A stretch of DNA of 64,000 nt. Source: Tigriopus japonicus (Eukaryota > Arthropoda > Copepoda > Harpacticoida > Harpacticidae). Shown in pieces: positions 1-11,947 of the stretch. The notes beneath the pieces were generated by a model. That model saw nothing but the letters and a program-made list of their open reading frames with translations, had not been told where the DNA came from and ran no database searches. Where the stretch lies: contig JAAGOF010000081.1 in NCBI GenBank assembly GCA_010645155.1, positions 421,537 through 485,536 on the forward strand. The letters are read 5' to 3'. Each line of letters opens with the position of its first letter. Positions within the stretch are counted from its first letter, which is position 1. Both the position numbers and the translations under genes were made by a program.

Positions 1-138
1 GTCTGGGAGAATTTTCAAGTTTTGACGATGCTGGCTTGTCATTCGAATCTTCGTTTTGAAGGTGTGGCACGTATTCGCTTTTCTGACGAATGAATTTTCT
101 GTTCCGTCAAAACACTTTGCCATTGGATGAAATTAAGT

Positions 139-672
139 TTATGACCTCCTCTTTTTACATACTTTTGATATGACGCCTCCGGAATCCCAGACCTTTGTAA
201 TGGGATTTTGAATTAGGACCTTGTCCTCAGTTTCCAACGGCGCAAGATCACGATGGATGTGTAACGAATTCTTCATTTTGTCTATAGACATTTCTTTTTG
301 GAGTTTCATATCCATGAATTCAAAATTAGGCATGATTGCACCTTTCATCACTCTGCACGCATCATCCAGTGCGTCTCCAAGAACGTCAGCATACTCAGAC
401 TTGATCTTCTCAAGGTTATCTTCTGGAGCCTCTTCCTTGACATCCACTTTTGACTTCAAATCGCATACATACTTAGCAAAGTCATTGGAAGGACTTGGAA
501 AATCTGAAGGGATGATTTTCAACGCGATTAAGTCATGCCAAGATATTAAAATTTCATCATGCAAACTTGACGAAATAATAGCATTTATCATTGTACTTCG
601 GTTGTCACATTGAGCTTGTACAAAAATGCTTCCTCGCAATTCATTCGAGAACCATTGGCTGCAAAAGTGCAA
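139..672 (-). pseudogene. Gypsy-type pol remnant: post-protease region fused to integrase tail
   Basis: A 177-codon open frame. Its first part (SWHDLIALKIIPSDF) matches the segment after the retropepsin in the larger gypsy element at 18.9 kb (AWHNLIALGIIPRSF). Its last part (DKVLIQNPITKVWDSGG) matches the C-terminal end of that element's integrase near 15.9 kb (EMVYIQNQKTKRWDSSG). Reverse transcriptase, RNase H and the integrase core are missing, yet the frame stays open across the joint. I infer an internally deleted, non-autonomous derivative of the same gypsy clade. It follows the gag remnant just upstream on the same strand. Confidence 0.6.
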
Positions 673-699
673 AAGTGCAGAAAAATGGGTTTATGTTAC

Positions 700-1712
700 C
701 AAAAATCTTTTTACACTTTTTGCCCGTCCCTAGTCATTAGCAATAACGGTGCGGGTTGCTCCAGTGTCGAAATATTTTATCACCATCGAATATTTCATAG
801 CTTCTTCCATGTTCGAGAAGTTTCGTTACGGTCTCCTTCGAGATTATCTTCACCTGTACCACAAAGTATGATTTTTTTTGTCCTACCGTGAACTCGATGG
901 CCATCGGCTTTGTAGCTAAGTTGAATTAATTTTGCCACAAAATTGGAAGGTGTTTGGTCCTGTTTTCTTGTGTAACGGAAATATTCTAGTCTTCGCGTAA
1001 ATAAAGGATATCTTAAGGCGAATTCTTCTTCAATCGTTTTGATCATTCCGTTGTCCCCAAAAATTTTTATGAATGGATCAATTTTTATATCAATTTTAAC
1101 TTCTAATTCTGGATCGATGAATTGTTCAACGTATTCCTGTTGTTCTTTAATTGATGATGTGCTTTCTAAATCATTCGAGGTGAAAAATGAGTTGAGTTTC
1201 TTAATCCAAGATCTTAATTCAATCGGATTATTTTCCAAAGACAAAATCGGAGGAGCCAAGGTCGTATTCATTGGAGCTTTCATCATTCCTCGGCTTGGTA
1301 AAGATATTGGCATTGCTGTCGGAACTTGATCGGTGTCTTTCATCGCAGTTGCCATCTTTTCCAGTACGTTATCTTTTTCCGAAATAACGTCATTCATTTT
1401 AGCCTCCCATTCCTTAACTTTTGAAGGTTCCACCAGAATCATGCATTTACTATATGCATGTTCAATTTTTACGCAGGATTCTTCAAATTTCTGAAACTCT
1501 TTCTTGACTTGTTCTGTCACAAATACAGATGGATTTTTCTGTATGTTATCAATTGCTTTATCGAACGAACTTATTGCCCTTGAAAAATGTCCTCGAAATG
1601 TTCTCGCTGAGCGTTTTGCGTGTTCCAGTACTGCTTCGTCTCCAATGTCGGTTACAGTGGGCATCATCCCTTTTGAAGCTTCAACCATAATGGGATCCTT
1701 GTTGTCGGACAT
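700..1712 (-). pseudogene. Gypsy-type gag (and protease) remnant
   Basis: The frame starts at the ATG at 1712-1710 (MSDNKDPIM...) and stays open to 795. It is lysine/glutamate rich in its first half and has a gag-like core (YPLFTRRLEYFRYTRKQDQ) near the end. Just downstream, in a shifted frame near 760, is a retropepsin-like active site (FDTGATRTVIAN) followed closely by a stop, so the gag-pol link is broken. No CCHC knuckle is visible. The hAT-like MITE at 1722-2185 sits immediately upstream of the start codon. Confidence 0.55.
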
Positions 1713-1721
1713 GGTTCTTGT

Positions 1722-2185
1722 TAGAGCACTATAATAAAAGAGTACAGTCATAAAGTGCGCCATCTAGCGGATTTCATGCGGCAACAGCTCGCCGTTCCCA
1801 TGGTACACATATTTTTGAAGATTGCAACGGTCATTCATCAGTTATGGACAAACTAAAGTGCCTCAAATGTTGACTTAGTATTGTTAATGGACCTGTGGTG
1901 GTTTTTGGTTGAAATTATTAGTGAAATCCCTCTCAAAATGGCATGGAAATCTGACTATTATAAAGGTGATTTAAGCATGATATATGTCAAAATTCATCAG
2001 AAAAACACTAAGGTATCATTTGGAGTTCGGCCATCAACACTTTAGGCACTTTAGTTTGTCCAAAACTGATGAATGACAGTTGCAATCTTCAAAAATGTGA
2101 GTATCATGGGAACAGCGGGCTGTTGCCGCATGAAATCCGCTAGATGGCGCACTTTATGACTGTACTCTTTTATTATAGTGCTCTA
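1722..2185. mobile_element. hAT-like MITE, 464 bp, with 8-bp TSD
   Basis: Long terminal inverted repeats begin TAGAGCACTATAATAAAAGA at the left, and the exact reverse complement ends the element at 2185. The element is flanked by a perfect 8-bp duplication, GTTCTTGT (1714-1721 and 2186-2193). The TAGAG terminus and 8-bp duplication fit hAT superfamily rules. There is no coding capacity. The arms share more than 100 bp of near-complementary sequence, so the element could fold into a hairpin. Confidence 0.8.
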
Positions 2186-2256
2186 GTTCTTGTCGAGAGC
2201 ACTGAACACTTGCACTGTTTCAAACACAACACTCGGCGTCTTACGTAGATTCGCAG

Positions 2257-2269
2257 CATGACTGCGCCA
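2257..2269 (-). other. Candidate primer-binding site of the degraded gypsy element
   Basis: Read on the minus strand this is TGGCGCAGTCATG. It resembles the TGGCGCAGTCGG site next to the LTR at 24.26 kb, which would pair with a tRNA-Ser 3' end. Its position 5' of the gag remnant is right for a PBS. No LTR could be matched on its far side, so this is tentative. Confidence 0.3.
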
Positions 2270-2482
2270 TCCTGAGTGATTTGGATAACTGATTTTATTT
2301 GCAGAGAGAGATATACAGGTTAAGATCAGATAGAGAGAAATAGAGAAGCAAAGAGGGAGTACTCTACAATAAGTTTTGTGAAAAGGCAAATATTTCCGAA
2401 GAATATCGCCCAAACTAGTGGATGATCTTAGTACAAATGGAAGTGCGCAAGACAGATTTTCAATGCCAAATCCCGTAATTGC

Positions 2483-3292
2483 GTTGTAATTTAAATATTT
2501 CTTTTAAATATTTTGACGTTTTTTTCTTAAATATTATTTAAATATTTGTCCTTCAAAATTAAATATTTACGTCCGCTCTACTAATCAGTATTGAAATCTT
2601 GCTCATTGCTCCCTTCTTGAAGTTGACAACAAGGCTCTGACCAAGTACCGAGTTGATTTGTACCCATGAAGACAATTCCAATTGTCAAACAAAACCAATC
2701 CACCTAAACTTTGGAACACAATCCCTCAATTGAATTCAGAAATGCCATTTATTGACTAATTGATAAAGAGAAGAAAAATAAATTAGCATTCCAGATGGAT
2801 CTTCCAATATCGCCATATCCTATCGTTCCCAACAAGTTCAGTTTCTTCTAGTTGAATGTCTAAATTTGAGATTTGGGAATGTATTTTCAAAGGACCCATG
2901 AATCCAGCTATAAACGTGTTTGATTATCTGGCTTCACCTTTGTCCTCGAATGGTGAAGCACTCTAATTCATTAGGACACAAGCGATTCCATGGCCAACCA
3001 AGACAACCTACCCTTGATACAAGAAAATGAGACGTTCATTTACAGTCTCTCTAAAACACCACATCTGGAGATAACTCCTTCTACATTAATATTCACAATT
3101 TCTTTTTCATAACCTGTTCTTGAAATAAATATGAGTCCTTAGTTTATGCAACACATTTAATCCTTATTTTTTGTTCATTTTGTGTGTACATAGTGTCTGA
3201 AATGACAAGTTAAACTGCTTGTTCTGAGGTGAGTTTTTTGAATGTCTTACCTCGGACGTCAAAATATTTAAAAGAAATATTTAAATTACAAC
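2483..3292. repeat. Inverted-repeat element with 37-bp perfect arms
   Basis: Arms at 2483-2519 and 3256-3292 are exact reverse complements (37 bp, AT-rich, starting GTTGTAATTTAAATATTTCT). They enclose about 735 bp, which includes a LINE-like scrap at about 2680-2750. No target duplication could be read. It could be a MITE carrying captured DNA or a chance-preserved foldback. Confidence 0.45.
2680..2750 (+). pseudogene. Possible LINE reverse-transcriptase C-terminal scrap
   Basis: A short plus-strand reading (PPKLWNTIPQLNSEMPFID) followed by a stop resembles the LWNSLP-type tail typical of non-LTR retrotransposon ORF2 proteins. It is only about 20 residues long and could be fortuitous. Confidence 0.25.
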
Positions 3293-3630
3293 AAAATATT
3301 TAAAAAATATTTAAATATGCAAGGAGTTTGGAGCAATAAATTGGTATTTTTGAAAAATTTGATTTAAAAATCCAAATATATGATGAAAAATTGGCAATGT
3401 CAGAAATATCAGCAAACAAATCTTCTGTTCTAAAAAATTCATATCGGGCAATGAAAATTGGTTATTCTTGACAGTCCTTATTTATACCCTACATAATACT
3501 AATATTTTACTGCCTAAGGTTTGGTTGAGTGTTAAAACCAGAGTTTTCAAATTTTTTTTTCTTGTTGGAATTGCGGTTTTCTAGGTTAGATTAAAATCCG
3601 TTAATTTAATTTTTGAGGCCAAGCTGACCA

Positions 3631-3816
3631 NNNNNNNNNNNNNNNNNNNNNNNNNNNNNNNNNNNNNNNNNNNNNNNNNNNNNNNNNNNNNNNNNNNNNN
3701 NNNNNNNNNNNNNNNNNNNNNNNNNNNNNNNNNNNNNNNNNNNNNNNNNNNNNNNNNNNNNNNNNNNNNNNNNNNNNNNNNNNNNNNNNNNNNNNNNNNN
3801 NNNNNNNNNNNNNNNN
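3631..3816. other. Assembly gap (186 N)
   Basis: An unbroken run of N characters. Open frames crossing it are meaningless. Confidence 0.99.
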
Positions 3817-3958
3817 CTGCAATTTGTCACAAAGCACATATCATTGTAAAGATTTAGGAAAAAGTCTTTGGATACGCTAAGTTCTTCGATCTTGTTGTAG
3901 TTATTACATGCATCCTGTAGAACACTGGGATTTATAACTCTCAACTTTGTCATTTGAT

Positions 3959-4333
3959 CTAGTCGATGACACTGACTTTTATTCGATTTCGAACCAAGTC
4001 GGATCCAATTCCTGATAGAGCCTTGGAAACCACTAGGTGTTGATTTATGTGTAAGGCATCTGTAAGACGGAGAATTCCAGCTTTTTTAAACAGTGGAGCA
4101 CTGTGAGAACACTGTCGACTCCAAAATATTGTTTTCAATGCTCTGTTTAGAGTGACTTGCAGTCGGTGTTCATTGAGTTTTGTCAATAGGGACATCCAAG
4201 CTGTGCTTGCGTATTGGATTACAGGTAGGATTAGTGCCTTCACGAGAACTATCCTCGTAGGTAGTGGCAAACTAGCTTTTACCTCCTTCAGTAAAGCAAT
4301 GATTGTATTCGTTTTACGCACATTGCTTCTCAC
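3959..4333 (-). pseudogene. LINE reverse-transcriptase C-terminal fragment
   Basis: The 124-codon frame contains the region after the catalytic palm seen in jockey/CR1-like ORF2 proteins: LVKALILPVIQYASTAW, then LNRALKTIF and SAPLFKKAGILRLTDAL. The catalytic domain and the endonuclease are absent, and the 3' side runs toward the assembly gap. It is a dead, truncated copy lying downstream of the receptor gene. Confidence 0.6.
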
Positions 4334-4775
4334 ATGGCCTTCAAATTTCAGTTCTAAATTTATGGTAGAAGCTGTTTAAGTAGGTTTTTGCATGGCAAAA
4401 AATAGCGAAACACGTCTGCTAACAGACAAAATACGCATGGGCTGAGGTTCAAATACAAATCCTTGTTTGTGAAATAAGATTAAGACAATTAAACATAATT
4501 AAAACCAAATTCCCAGGCCTATGATTAACATAAATTATATTTACGATTTATTTGTTTACAGGGAATCGCATTGTAACGGTGTTGAAAAACTCGCTGATAA
4601 AACTATGGATGTATCCGCTTTATTGGCACAAAATTACGGACAAAATATTTTCAAAGTCACACTAAAATTTACTCTTGTGCATGTGAATCGATGTGTTACA
4701 TCCGCCATAGATGAAGTTGATATAACAAAAAAGACTCATTATTGTGGCATAAGTTTTGGAGAGTTTGATCCTGTT

Positions 4776-4781
4776 TTTATT
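4776..4781 (-). promoter_or_regulatory. Candidate poly(A) signal of the receptor gene
   Basis: AATAAA on the minus strand, about 63 nt past the receptor stop codon at 4844-4846. A second AATAAA lies near 4620. Placement fits a normal 3' UTR; usage is not shown. Confidence 0.35.
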
Positions 4782-4843
4782 TCAAGTTACTTTTACGTAA
4801 CTTGATCTTGAACTTGAAAAGTTTAAGTTTACTTTTAGTTACT

Positions 4844-5559
4844 TCAAAATAACGTGCCGGAGAAGGTGACACGCTTCTCATTCTTATTTAATGCCATCTC
4901 AATCAAAAATACCGCAAGTCCCACCACGTATCCTGCGGTCAGAAGGACTATTGGGGTCCATAACATTTCCATGCTCATCCTTAGTGTGTCCGACGACTCA
5001 AATTGTGAAGTTGGCCCTGTTGAAGGAAGGGCTATTGTGGGAATGGGCTTGTTTAGGAACCGTTTGTAGAGCCCTGATTCCTGATAAGTAGTCAACAAAG
5101 TGTTAACATCCGGAGTGTAGGGCGAATATTTGGTTAGCCGAAAGCACATATAAAAGTTGACCAAGGTATCATCAGAAATCCTAAGATTGGGAAATCCCAA
5201 GCTCTTTTGCAGTAAATAGGTATACATGATATTTTCTGCAGTGGCCAAATAAACATCTCCGTCTTCCAAAACAGCAGTTTTCACGTGGGGTTCCAAAACC
5301 TCTGCCTCAACTGGGTAATACCACTTCCCTTGATCTTTGATGCGCTGTAGAACTTTATTGAATGAAGGTGACACAGTCAGTTGTAGAAGGAACAACAAGA
5401 GATCATCTGCATGAACTGTTTTGTCGTATTTGAGAATATCAGTATGGCTGTTGATTTCCGGCTCTAATCCCGGGGCAATCAAATTTGTTCTGAGATTGGA
5501 AGTGTAGAAGCTCACCACCAAAAGGGCAAATACAGACCACAAAAGCGTTGTGAACTTTC
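4844..5559 (-). CDS. Ionotropic receptor (iGluR-like), exon 4: channel and S2 domain
   Basis: This is the last exon of a ligand-gated ion channel of the divergent ionotropic receptor family (plasma membrane; probable chemosensory or glutamate-like ligand). It starts after a TCCATAG acceptor at 5560-5561. The codon split with exon 3 is in phase: 361 + 716 nt = 359 codons including the stop. It encodes M3 (LLWSVFALLVVSFYTSNLR, the counterpart of the SYTANLAAF motif), then an S2 ligand-binding lobe, then M4 (IVLLTAGYVVGLAVFLIEM) and a short cytoplasmic tail ending at TGA 4844. The reading frame is free of lesions. The exact ligand cannot be told from sequence. Confidence 0.85.
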
Positions 5560-6330
5560 CTATGGACATAAATATTTGTAAAAATAAAATAATGAATGAA
5601 GAGGGAATATTTAGCTAGAAAACAAGTAGTGTGCACGATTCCCAAATTTTCAACTTCGCATAAAAGTTTTCGTTTTCTGTCCACACCCACCTGAAATAAA
5701 TTTTCAGTTCAACGGAAATACAGAAATTCGGGTTTATGCATTTGATTTTAAAAGTCTGTTTGAGGTGTTTGTGATCTATCTTGAGTTGTTCTACTGTTAG
5801 AAAAACAAATATCTTTCAAGAAAGTTTATAATGTTATTATTGATCATTAAAAGGCAGAAATTGGTAACACTTGCAAATTCGTTTAAATACAACTCAGGGA
5901 GCGAAAATGTCATCATTTCAACAAAGAAACATGATGGAACTGGAAACACATATTTAATTTAAATGGACACACAATATATGATATGCGGAAGTCAAATTTT
6001 ATGGGCAAAACGATATCATATTCATCATGGTCCATCGACCCTTTTTTGTTGAACTCATCCTAAGTCTTTCATCAGCTGAAGTGCCTGGTTTGCAACTTAT
6101 ATTTGATAATTGTTGGAAAATTGCAACATACACAAATCGCTACAGACTGTGATTGCTTTGGTCCACTACAAGATTAAAGCACTTCAAATTTTGAGTATCC
6201 ACGTATAACAAAGTCGAGTGTAGACATCACAAGTTGGATTGGCTCGTAAGTTTCTTTCAAAGGCCTATGGAAGTCTATAGATGCATTTCCTAAGGTAAAT
6301 GTGCCGATATTCAATATGACGGGTAATCTG

Positions 6331-7102
6331 AAGGGCTGCACATTTCATGAAAATGCATTTTGTTTTACTTTTTCCGATTTTTTGCATTTTTCATTTTTTT
6401 GGTTGATATGCATTTTTTGCTCTTTTGGGTGCTTTTATCGACATTTGGCGCATTTTTCTGGCATTTTCGTCTTCTACTTGCATTTTTTTTGCAAAACTTT
6501 GGTGTTTTCCCAAATTCTTAAAGAACATTGATATTCACCAAATTCAACAACTTTCCTTTCTTTTTTCCTTTGGTTTGCTTAACTAAAATTGTTTTTCAAT
6601 TGAGGTTTTCATTATCAATTCATTCCTCAAGCGTAATTCCTTGATTGGATCAAAGATATATTGCAAGTAAGGAAGCAAAGGATTATTTGAGCACCATGTC
6701 GGAAAACTTCCAGCATTAAAGGTGATTTCTTTTCGACATTTGTATTTTAAGTATTACCAATAATTTTTCAGTTAAAGAATTAAAGTGTCAGAACAAATTG
6801 TTTCCATGTGCAGATCTTTCAGGCCCAAAGCGCAGAGTTTTATTGCACTGACAACATTTTAATTAATAACCATTGTTAATTTGATAATTTTAATAAAAAA
6901 CCAAGAGCCATGAATGTTTTAAATGGTCTTAGTGGCCCTTAATTTTGATTAATTCCTCAATTTGTATTTAATTTAGTACAAAGCTCTCTCAATTGTGCGT
7001 TGTTCTTGCATTCTCTTTTGCATTTTTAACGCATTTTTGGCATTTTTGTTGCGCTTTCCGATGTTTTTTGGCATTTCCATTTGCATTATTTGTGCAGCCC
7101 TT
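6331..7102. mobile_element. hAT-like MITE, 772 bp, in receptor intron 3
   Basis: Termini are AAGGGCTGCACA and its reverse complement. They are flanked by 8-bp repeats GTAATCTG (6323-6330) and GTAGTCTG (7103-7110), which match at 7 of 8 positions. Both ends carry many GCATTTTT-type subterminal repeats in opposite orientation. Such arrays are transposase-binding sites in hAT elements. No coding sequence. Confidence 0.6.
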
Positions 7103-7924
7103 GTAGTCTGACAGTGGTTTCCAAAGCTGGCATTTTCCAAATGCGATGTTTCAATGACAGATGAGCAAGACATTCTTTTTGGAAGGCAGTCTTAGCAACA
7201 AAAAATCGTAAACCACTTTAACATATCTCGATAAAAATAAGAAAAAAATGCCATTCAAAAGCATTGGACTCAGATTCTTCCGGACTTTTTCGTAATTTGA
7301 AAACGTGTAGCATACATCGGTGTTAATCAAACACCGAGAAGCTTCTGTACATTTTGAAAACTCCAAATTTCGTGAGACCCTAGATCAGGGTGGTCAGATA
7401 CGAAAGAGCAATATCAGACACTCATTTGAAATTAGGATGGGCCAAGTAGGGGAAGGTGACACCGGCAATCTTGACATCGACGCCGACACCGACACGGGCT
7501 AAATTGTCAAAGTCGACCCGACCTCGACACCAATACAGGCTATAAGTGTGTATGTGGTAGTTTTCTTCTTTTTGAAAAAATCCCGAAAACTTGCAAGTGT
7601 TGGCACAAAAGGCTGGTGTAGACACTGACACCGAAAGTTGAAAGAAACGGTCTCGGTGTCATTACTGTGCATTAAAAATTTAAGCTGATGTTCAAAGTAA
7701 TCCATTCTTAGTTTGGCATGGGACTCAACTCCATAGCATTGCTTATCGGGAATTGCTTTTTTTCTCTCAGTGAACGACACACTTGAATGATGCGCCAATT
7801 AAAGGCAGATGTGCCCTTACCACGGCTTTTGAAACGTTTGTGCTCAAAACTTCAAAACAATATGTATTTTGGCCAATAGTGCATTTATTAAATTTTCAAT
7901 AAGGCATTAGTGAATCAGTCATAC

Positions 7925-8285
7925 CTGCAGACCAAGTTGGAAACCAATCTATTTTGTCTGGCTCAACAAACGAGGTAAAAGTAAGCAAGAAGAAGTCGGC
8001 GGGGTTTCCAGGGTTGTTGTACAAGGAATCGTTTTTTATCTTGTACTTGTACACCCAAAAGGTTACTTGAAAAGTAACTGCAAACCACCCCAAAGTGATG
8101 AAAACTGCCAACCAGCTCAGTTGATCAAATCCACGAGCCACATTCTCAAAAGCTACAGTCTTTTGAGGGACCCGGGTGGCATATCGTAATTGTGAGAATA
8201 GTAGGTAATTAGAAAGGTCAAAGAATACGTTGTTATGGTAAAACTGTAATCCGGGTATGACGCCTTGAAATTTCCCTTGGTAAAC
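7925..8285 (-). CDS. Ionotropic receptor, exon 3: end of S1, M1 and pore loop
   Basis: The exon is bounded by a CTCCTTCCAG acceptor and a GCAG/GTATGA donor. It encodes the end of S1 (FQGVIPGLQFYHNNVFFDL), then M1 (WLAVFITLGWFAVTFQVTFW) and a pore-loop region (FLLTFTSFVEPD) leading into the invariant-type stretch before M3. It joins exon 4 in phase 1 across a 2.4 kb intron that holds the hAT-like MITE at 6331-7102. It joins exon 2 in phase 0 across a 3.9 kb intron holding a LINE fragment. Confidence 0.85.
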
Positions 8286-8737
8286 CTGGAAGGAGAAAAC
8301 AATCGAAGATTCACTTCATCTGAAAAATCTTGAGGAAGATTCTTTTTGGCTCAACTAAAATAGTGGAAATTTTGTCCACGGTGATGAAAGGGTGCCGTTA
8401 CACGACACGTTTTATATCAAAGTTCGAGACAATTTTGTTGTCATGGAGACATTTTTCCATTGGCTTGTAAGAAGGCCTTTGCAAGAGATTATGAGGTCGT
8501 TCATCAATGATGGAGAAGTTCGTCTTGAACTTTGAAAAAGGTACAGTTACACGACACGTGTTTTGTCGGTTTCAAGTTTGACGGCTCTTACATTGTTTAT
8601 TGTTGTAAGTCCACTCCAACACCCAAAATGGCGATTTAGGAGTAATGGGAAAAATTAGAAATTAGTAGATTAGTAAATGCGAGAAGAAGAAACCACAACA
8701 CAGTTGCTAATCACATGATAACTCACATGATGACTTA

Positions 8738-9378
8738 TCAGTCAAGAATTGATAAAAGGTTACGCAGAGCCGGGTCCAAATTCGATTTGAACTGCTTCAA
8801 TGATGGCAATTCTCGAACACACAGCGGTAAATTGTTCCACATCTTGGCTGAGCGTACACAAAATGCATTTTTACCTGCCTGGGTTCTAGTGGGTTGAATC
8901 CACAACTCGTGCCTCTGCGTGGCTCTCGAACTGCGAAACATCCTATCCGCCAGCATTACAAAACCCGGTTTTTCACCAAAATCAAGATCCACAAGTCCAT
9001 GAAGTATTTTGTATGTCCAAATCAGGTCACTTCTTTGACGACGTTCATTTAGGGTGACCATTCTCAAGTGTGAGAGACGCTCATTGTAAGTTAAAGCCTT
9101 GTCCAGGTTTCCTATACCCTTTGTAAAGCGACGCTGGACTGCCTCCATCCTTTTGATGTCTCCTTTTAACATGGGAGCAAAGGCTGGAAACCGATATTTG
9201 AGGGTGGGTAACACAAAAGTTTTAAAAAGCCGAACTAGCACATCCCGGTCTCTAGTTGAAAAATGGCGTTTGATCATACCAACAAATCGGTTTGCCTTAG
9301 AGCATTGAACCAAAATATGATCACTGAACTTTCAGCGATTGTCTACTCGGATTCCTAGATCATTATGAGTCTCAATTG
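8738..9378 (-). pseudogene. LINE reverse-transcriptase C-terminal fragment in receptor intron
   Basis: The minus-strand frame includes FSDHILVQCSKANRFVGMIK, LVRLFKTFVLPTLKY, MEAVQRRFTKGIGNLDKALT and the tail AKMWNNLPLCVRELPSLKQF. These are typical of jockey/CR1-like ORF2 C-terminal regions. An in-frame TGA near 9339 interrupts the 5' part. It is 5'-truncated, as LINE copies usually are, and lies wholly inside the intron between receptor exons 2 and 3 on the same strand as the gene. Confidence 0.7.
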
Positions 9379-9379
9379 T

Positions 9380-11340
9380 TTTTTATGGGTCACATCGTAA
9401 ATTATGTGTTATTTGTTATATCGCTACCTCAATCAACAACGTCAAACCAACAACTACCAAATCTACCATGTCATTGAAGGTGAATTTGGCAAAGACCAAC
9501 ATGGTCTCCTAATTTGACAAGGCAAAGGAAGATGAAGAAAGGAAGAATGATCGTCAGGCCAAGTACAAAAAAAGGTAAAACCTTAGTTGCTTTCACGTGA
9601 AGATAATTGTGCCACAGTTTACGTTGAAAAAGAAAGGGACCAATCAAGTTCAAAGATGCCTTCAGCGTGGACATGGCAACCTTCAAGAATCTCCTTTCTT
9701 GCTTCTCCTCAAGAATCAGCAAGCAATTGGCGGAAATGAGAAGGCCAATTCCACCTTGTCTTTGGCTTCAAGTTACCGAACGTTTTCTAACATCCGGCTC
9801 AAATTTCAAGGTCCTTGAGGAAGCATTCAGGATCAGTGTAGATACCCTGAGATAGATATTGGCCGTCGTAGGCTAACACACGGTGCCGATGATTCACGCT
9901 GGTGATTGGTCAAGAGCATTCAGTTGAACATTCAGCTAATTCTGACAAAGTTCAACAACAAACTAGAGTACTTCTTCTTTGTTGATTTTGTAGTGATCTG
10001 ACTTGGTGCTGGGGTTGCCAATTTACTTAAGTGAAATCATATTCCCCACTATCTACCAGCCTTCATAAACAGGTTTTTTTTCTTTAAGAAGCAACAAAAG
10101 GCAAGGCATCCCTGACTTTTGTCACTTCTGAGCAGGGTTGCAAATCAAACTCAAATTCGTGTTTGCTCATTTACAAGAGCAAAACACCCATTCTCTAAGA
10201 GGTAACCCTACCTTGCAACCTCCCGTGAAAAAACTTGCGCAAGCCGAGATTTCACATCACTGAGATTTTGTTGTCAATCACCCGATCATGTGAATTAATC
10301 GGCCCCTGTTTAAACTCCACACTAGTTGAAATTATACTTTTTGCATATCGGGTAAATACCTTAGACACATTTCCAGAAGACTTGAGGATTTTCAATAACC
10401 AAACTGCCCTATCAAATGAGCAAAATAGTTTAGATGTGTTTCTTAGAAGAAAAGGTTCCTTTAATCATGAACTTCGGCTTCCCGCATGATGAATGACGTC
10501 ACAGACAGTCCGTGCCGGGTCGGGCAATCATAGATTTGAATGCCAAATCTGCCTTTTAGTATTTCTAGATCAGTGCAACAACGATTTCCAAGGTTGTGTC
10601 TGCGGCATGTGATGCGATATTGGAGGAATTCGGAGGTATATCGGAGGTATAGGAAGAATATCGGAGGACAAAGTATTCGAATTCGAGCTATTGTTTGTCC
10701 TGCCCGAGGGGTAGTGGAAAATGCTTTCAAGATCATGTCTAACAAGTTCAGAATTCTTTGCACTACGAATCATCAAGGTTATGATAATTGTGTAAAAACA
10801 ATTAAAGCTGTTACGTTACAGTTCTAGAGAGAAAGGTATGGCGGAAGATTGTCCCCATATTTCATTTTATTCATTTTTTCATACCTTCAAAGAGTCAAAG
10901 AGGTTTTGCAAAGGCGAAGAAGATACCTTCATTTTCATTATTCTAGAAACATAATAATCTAAAATTTTCAGCGTAATTACCACCCATATAGGATTTTCTC
11001 CACATTTTTTAAGATTATTTGTTGATCTTGGATTCATCTTCTCGTAGTATGTGCTTTCAATCTAGGTTTTTTGGTCACTATGAGAGCTAACAATGATTTT
11101 TCATTAAGTGAATGGCACAGATTGTGCTTCAGGTCACACAGAATTAGAGCATGTTTCAAGTCAAAAATGCGACACATTTTTTCCTCAAATACGATTTGAC
11201 TCACATATTTACAATCAAACTTCGATATGACTTGTGTCATGTAACTGCACCTTAAGAAGCGTGTCGTATTATGGAACTTAATAGCATTCTAATACAAAAT
11301 CTCTGAGGTGCAAAATGACTCAGAAATTCGATTTTTTTTC
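9380..11340. other. Intron sequence without recognised features
   Basis: AT-rich intronic DNA of the receptor gene. Small open frames on both strands show no family resemblance. I see no gene, RNA or complete transposon here. Confidence 0.5.
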
Positions 11341-11365
11341 GCCAGGATGTATTTTTTGCTTTTCA

Positions 11366-11454
11366 TTGTGTTTGCGTGTGTGTGAGTGTGAGTGCTTGTG
11401 TGTTTGCGTGTGTGTGAGTGTGAGTGCTTGTGTGTTTGCGTGTGTGTGAGTGTA
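11366..11454. repeat. 32-bp GT-rich minisatellite, about 2.8 copies
   Basis: The unit TGTGTTTGCGTGTGTGTGAG plus TGTGAGTGCTTG is repeated head to tail with almost no divergence. Confidence 0.8.
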
Positions 11455-11670
11455 ATTCTTTATTATATGGCTAATCACTTTTTTACCCTCAAAGTATGAA
11501 GTAGTATCCATGGTAAGAAATTTTCAGAATGGACTTTTTTTTACCAAATGCCATGGTCACTCATGCTTTACTCTCTCCGGTACCTAGGTTTGAGAGGACT
11601 TAACTTCATATTCTGATATTTGATTAGTAGAACTATGAAACTTTAGTCTTCCCAAAAAAGAGCAAGGTTT

Positions 11671-11947
11671 CAATGGATAAGTGTAATCAAACGAATTCAG
11701 CTGGGGATTCTGGGGCCAAAATGGCTAGGGATGGGTCAGAGCTAGGTTCGGACATTTCATAGTTCTAGTTTGCTACGTGAGGAGAAAATTCGTATTTCAA
11801 TTGATTGTAAAAGTGAAAAAAGAAAACGAATTGGGCTCACGAATTTTGATTAAGTTTTATGGAGGGTTAGTCTCGACTCTGACGCATCCCTAGCCATTTT
11901 GGCCCCAGAATCCCCAGCTGAATTCGTTCGATTACACTCATCCATTG
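11671..11947. mobile_element. MITE-like inverted-repeat element, 277 bp
   Basis: Arms of about 75 bp are nearly exact reverse complements. The left arm runs from CAATGGATAAGTGTAATC through GGGGATTCTGGGGCCAAAAT, and the right arm ends ...CATCCATTG. The superfamily is not identified because no clear target duplication could be read. It lies in the receptor intron between exons 2 and 3. Confidence 0.6.

Noticed and set aside
3601..3953. Open frames crossing 3631-3816
   Set aside because: They run through an N gap.
4521..4805. 94-codon plus-strand frame downstream of the receptor
   Set aside because: No recognisable domain, overlaps the likely 3' UTR on the other strand, and has no supporting signals.
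11320..11511. THTHKHSHSHT-type ORF
   Set aside because: Product of the GT-rich minisatellite.
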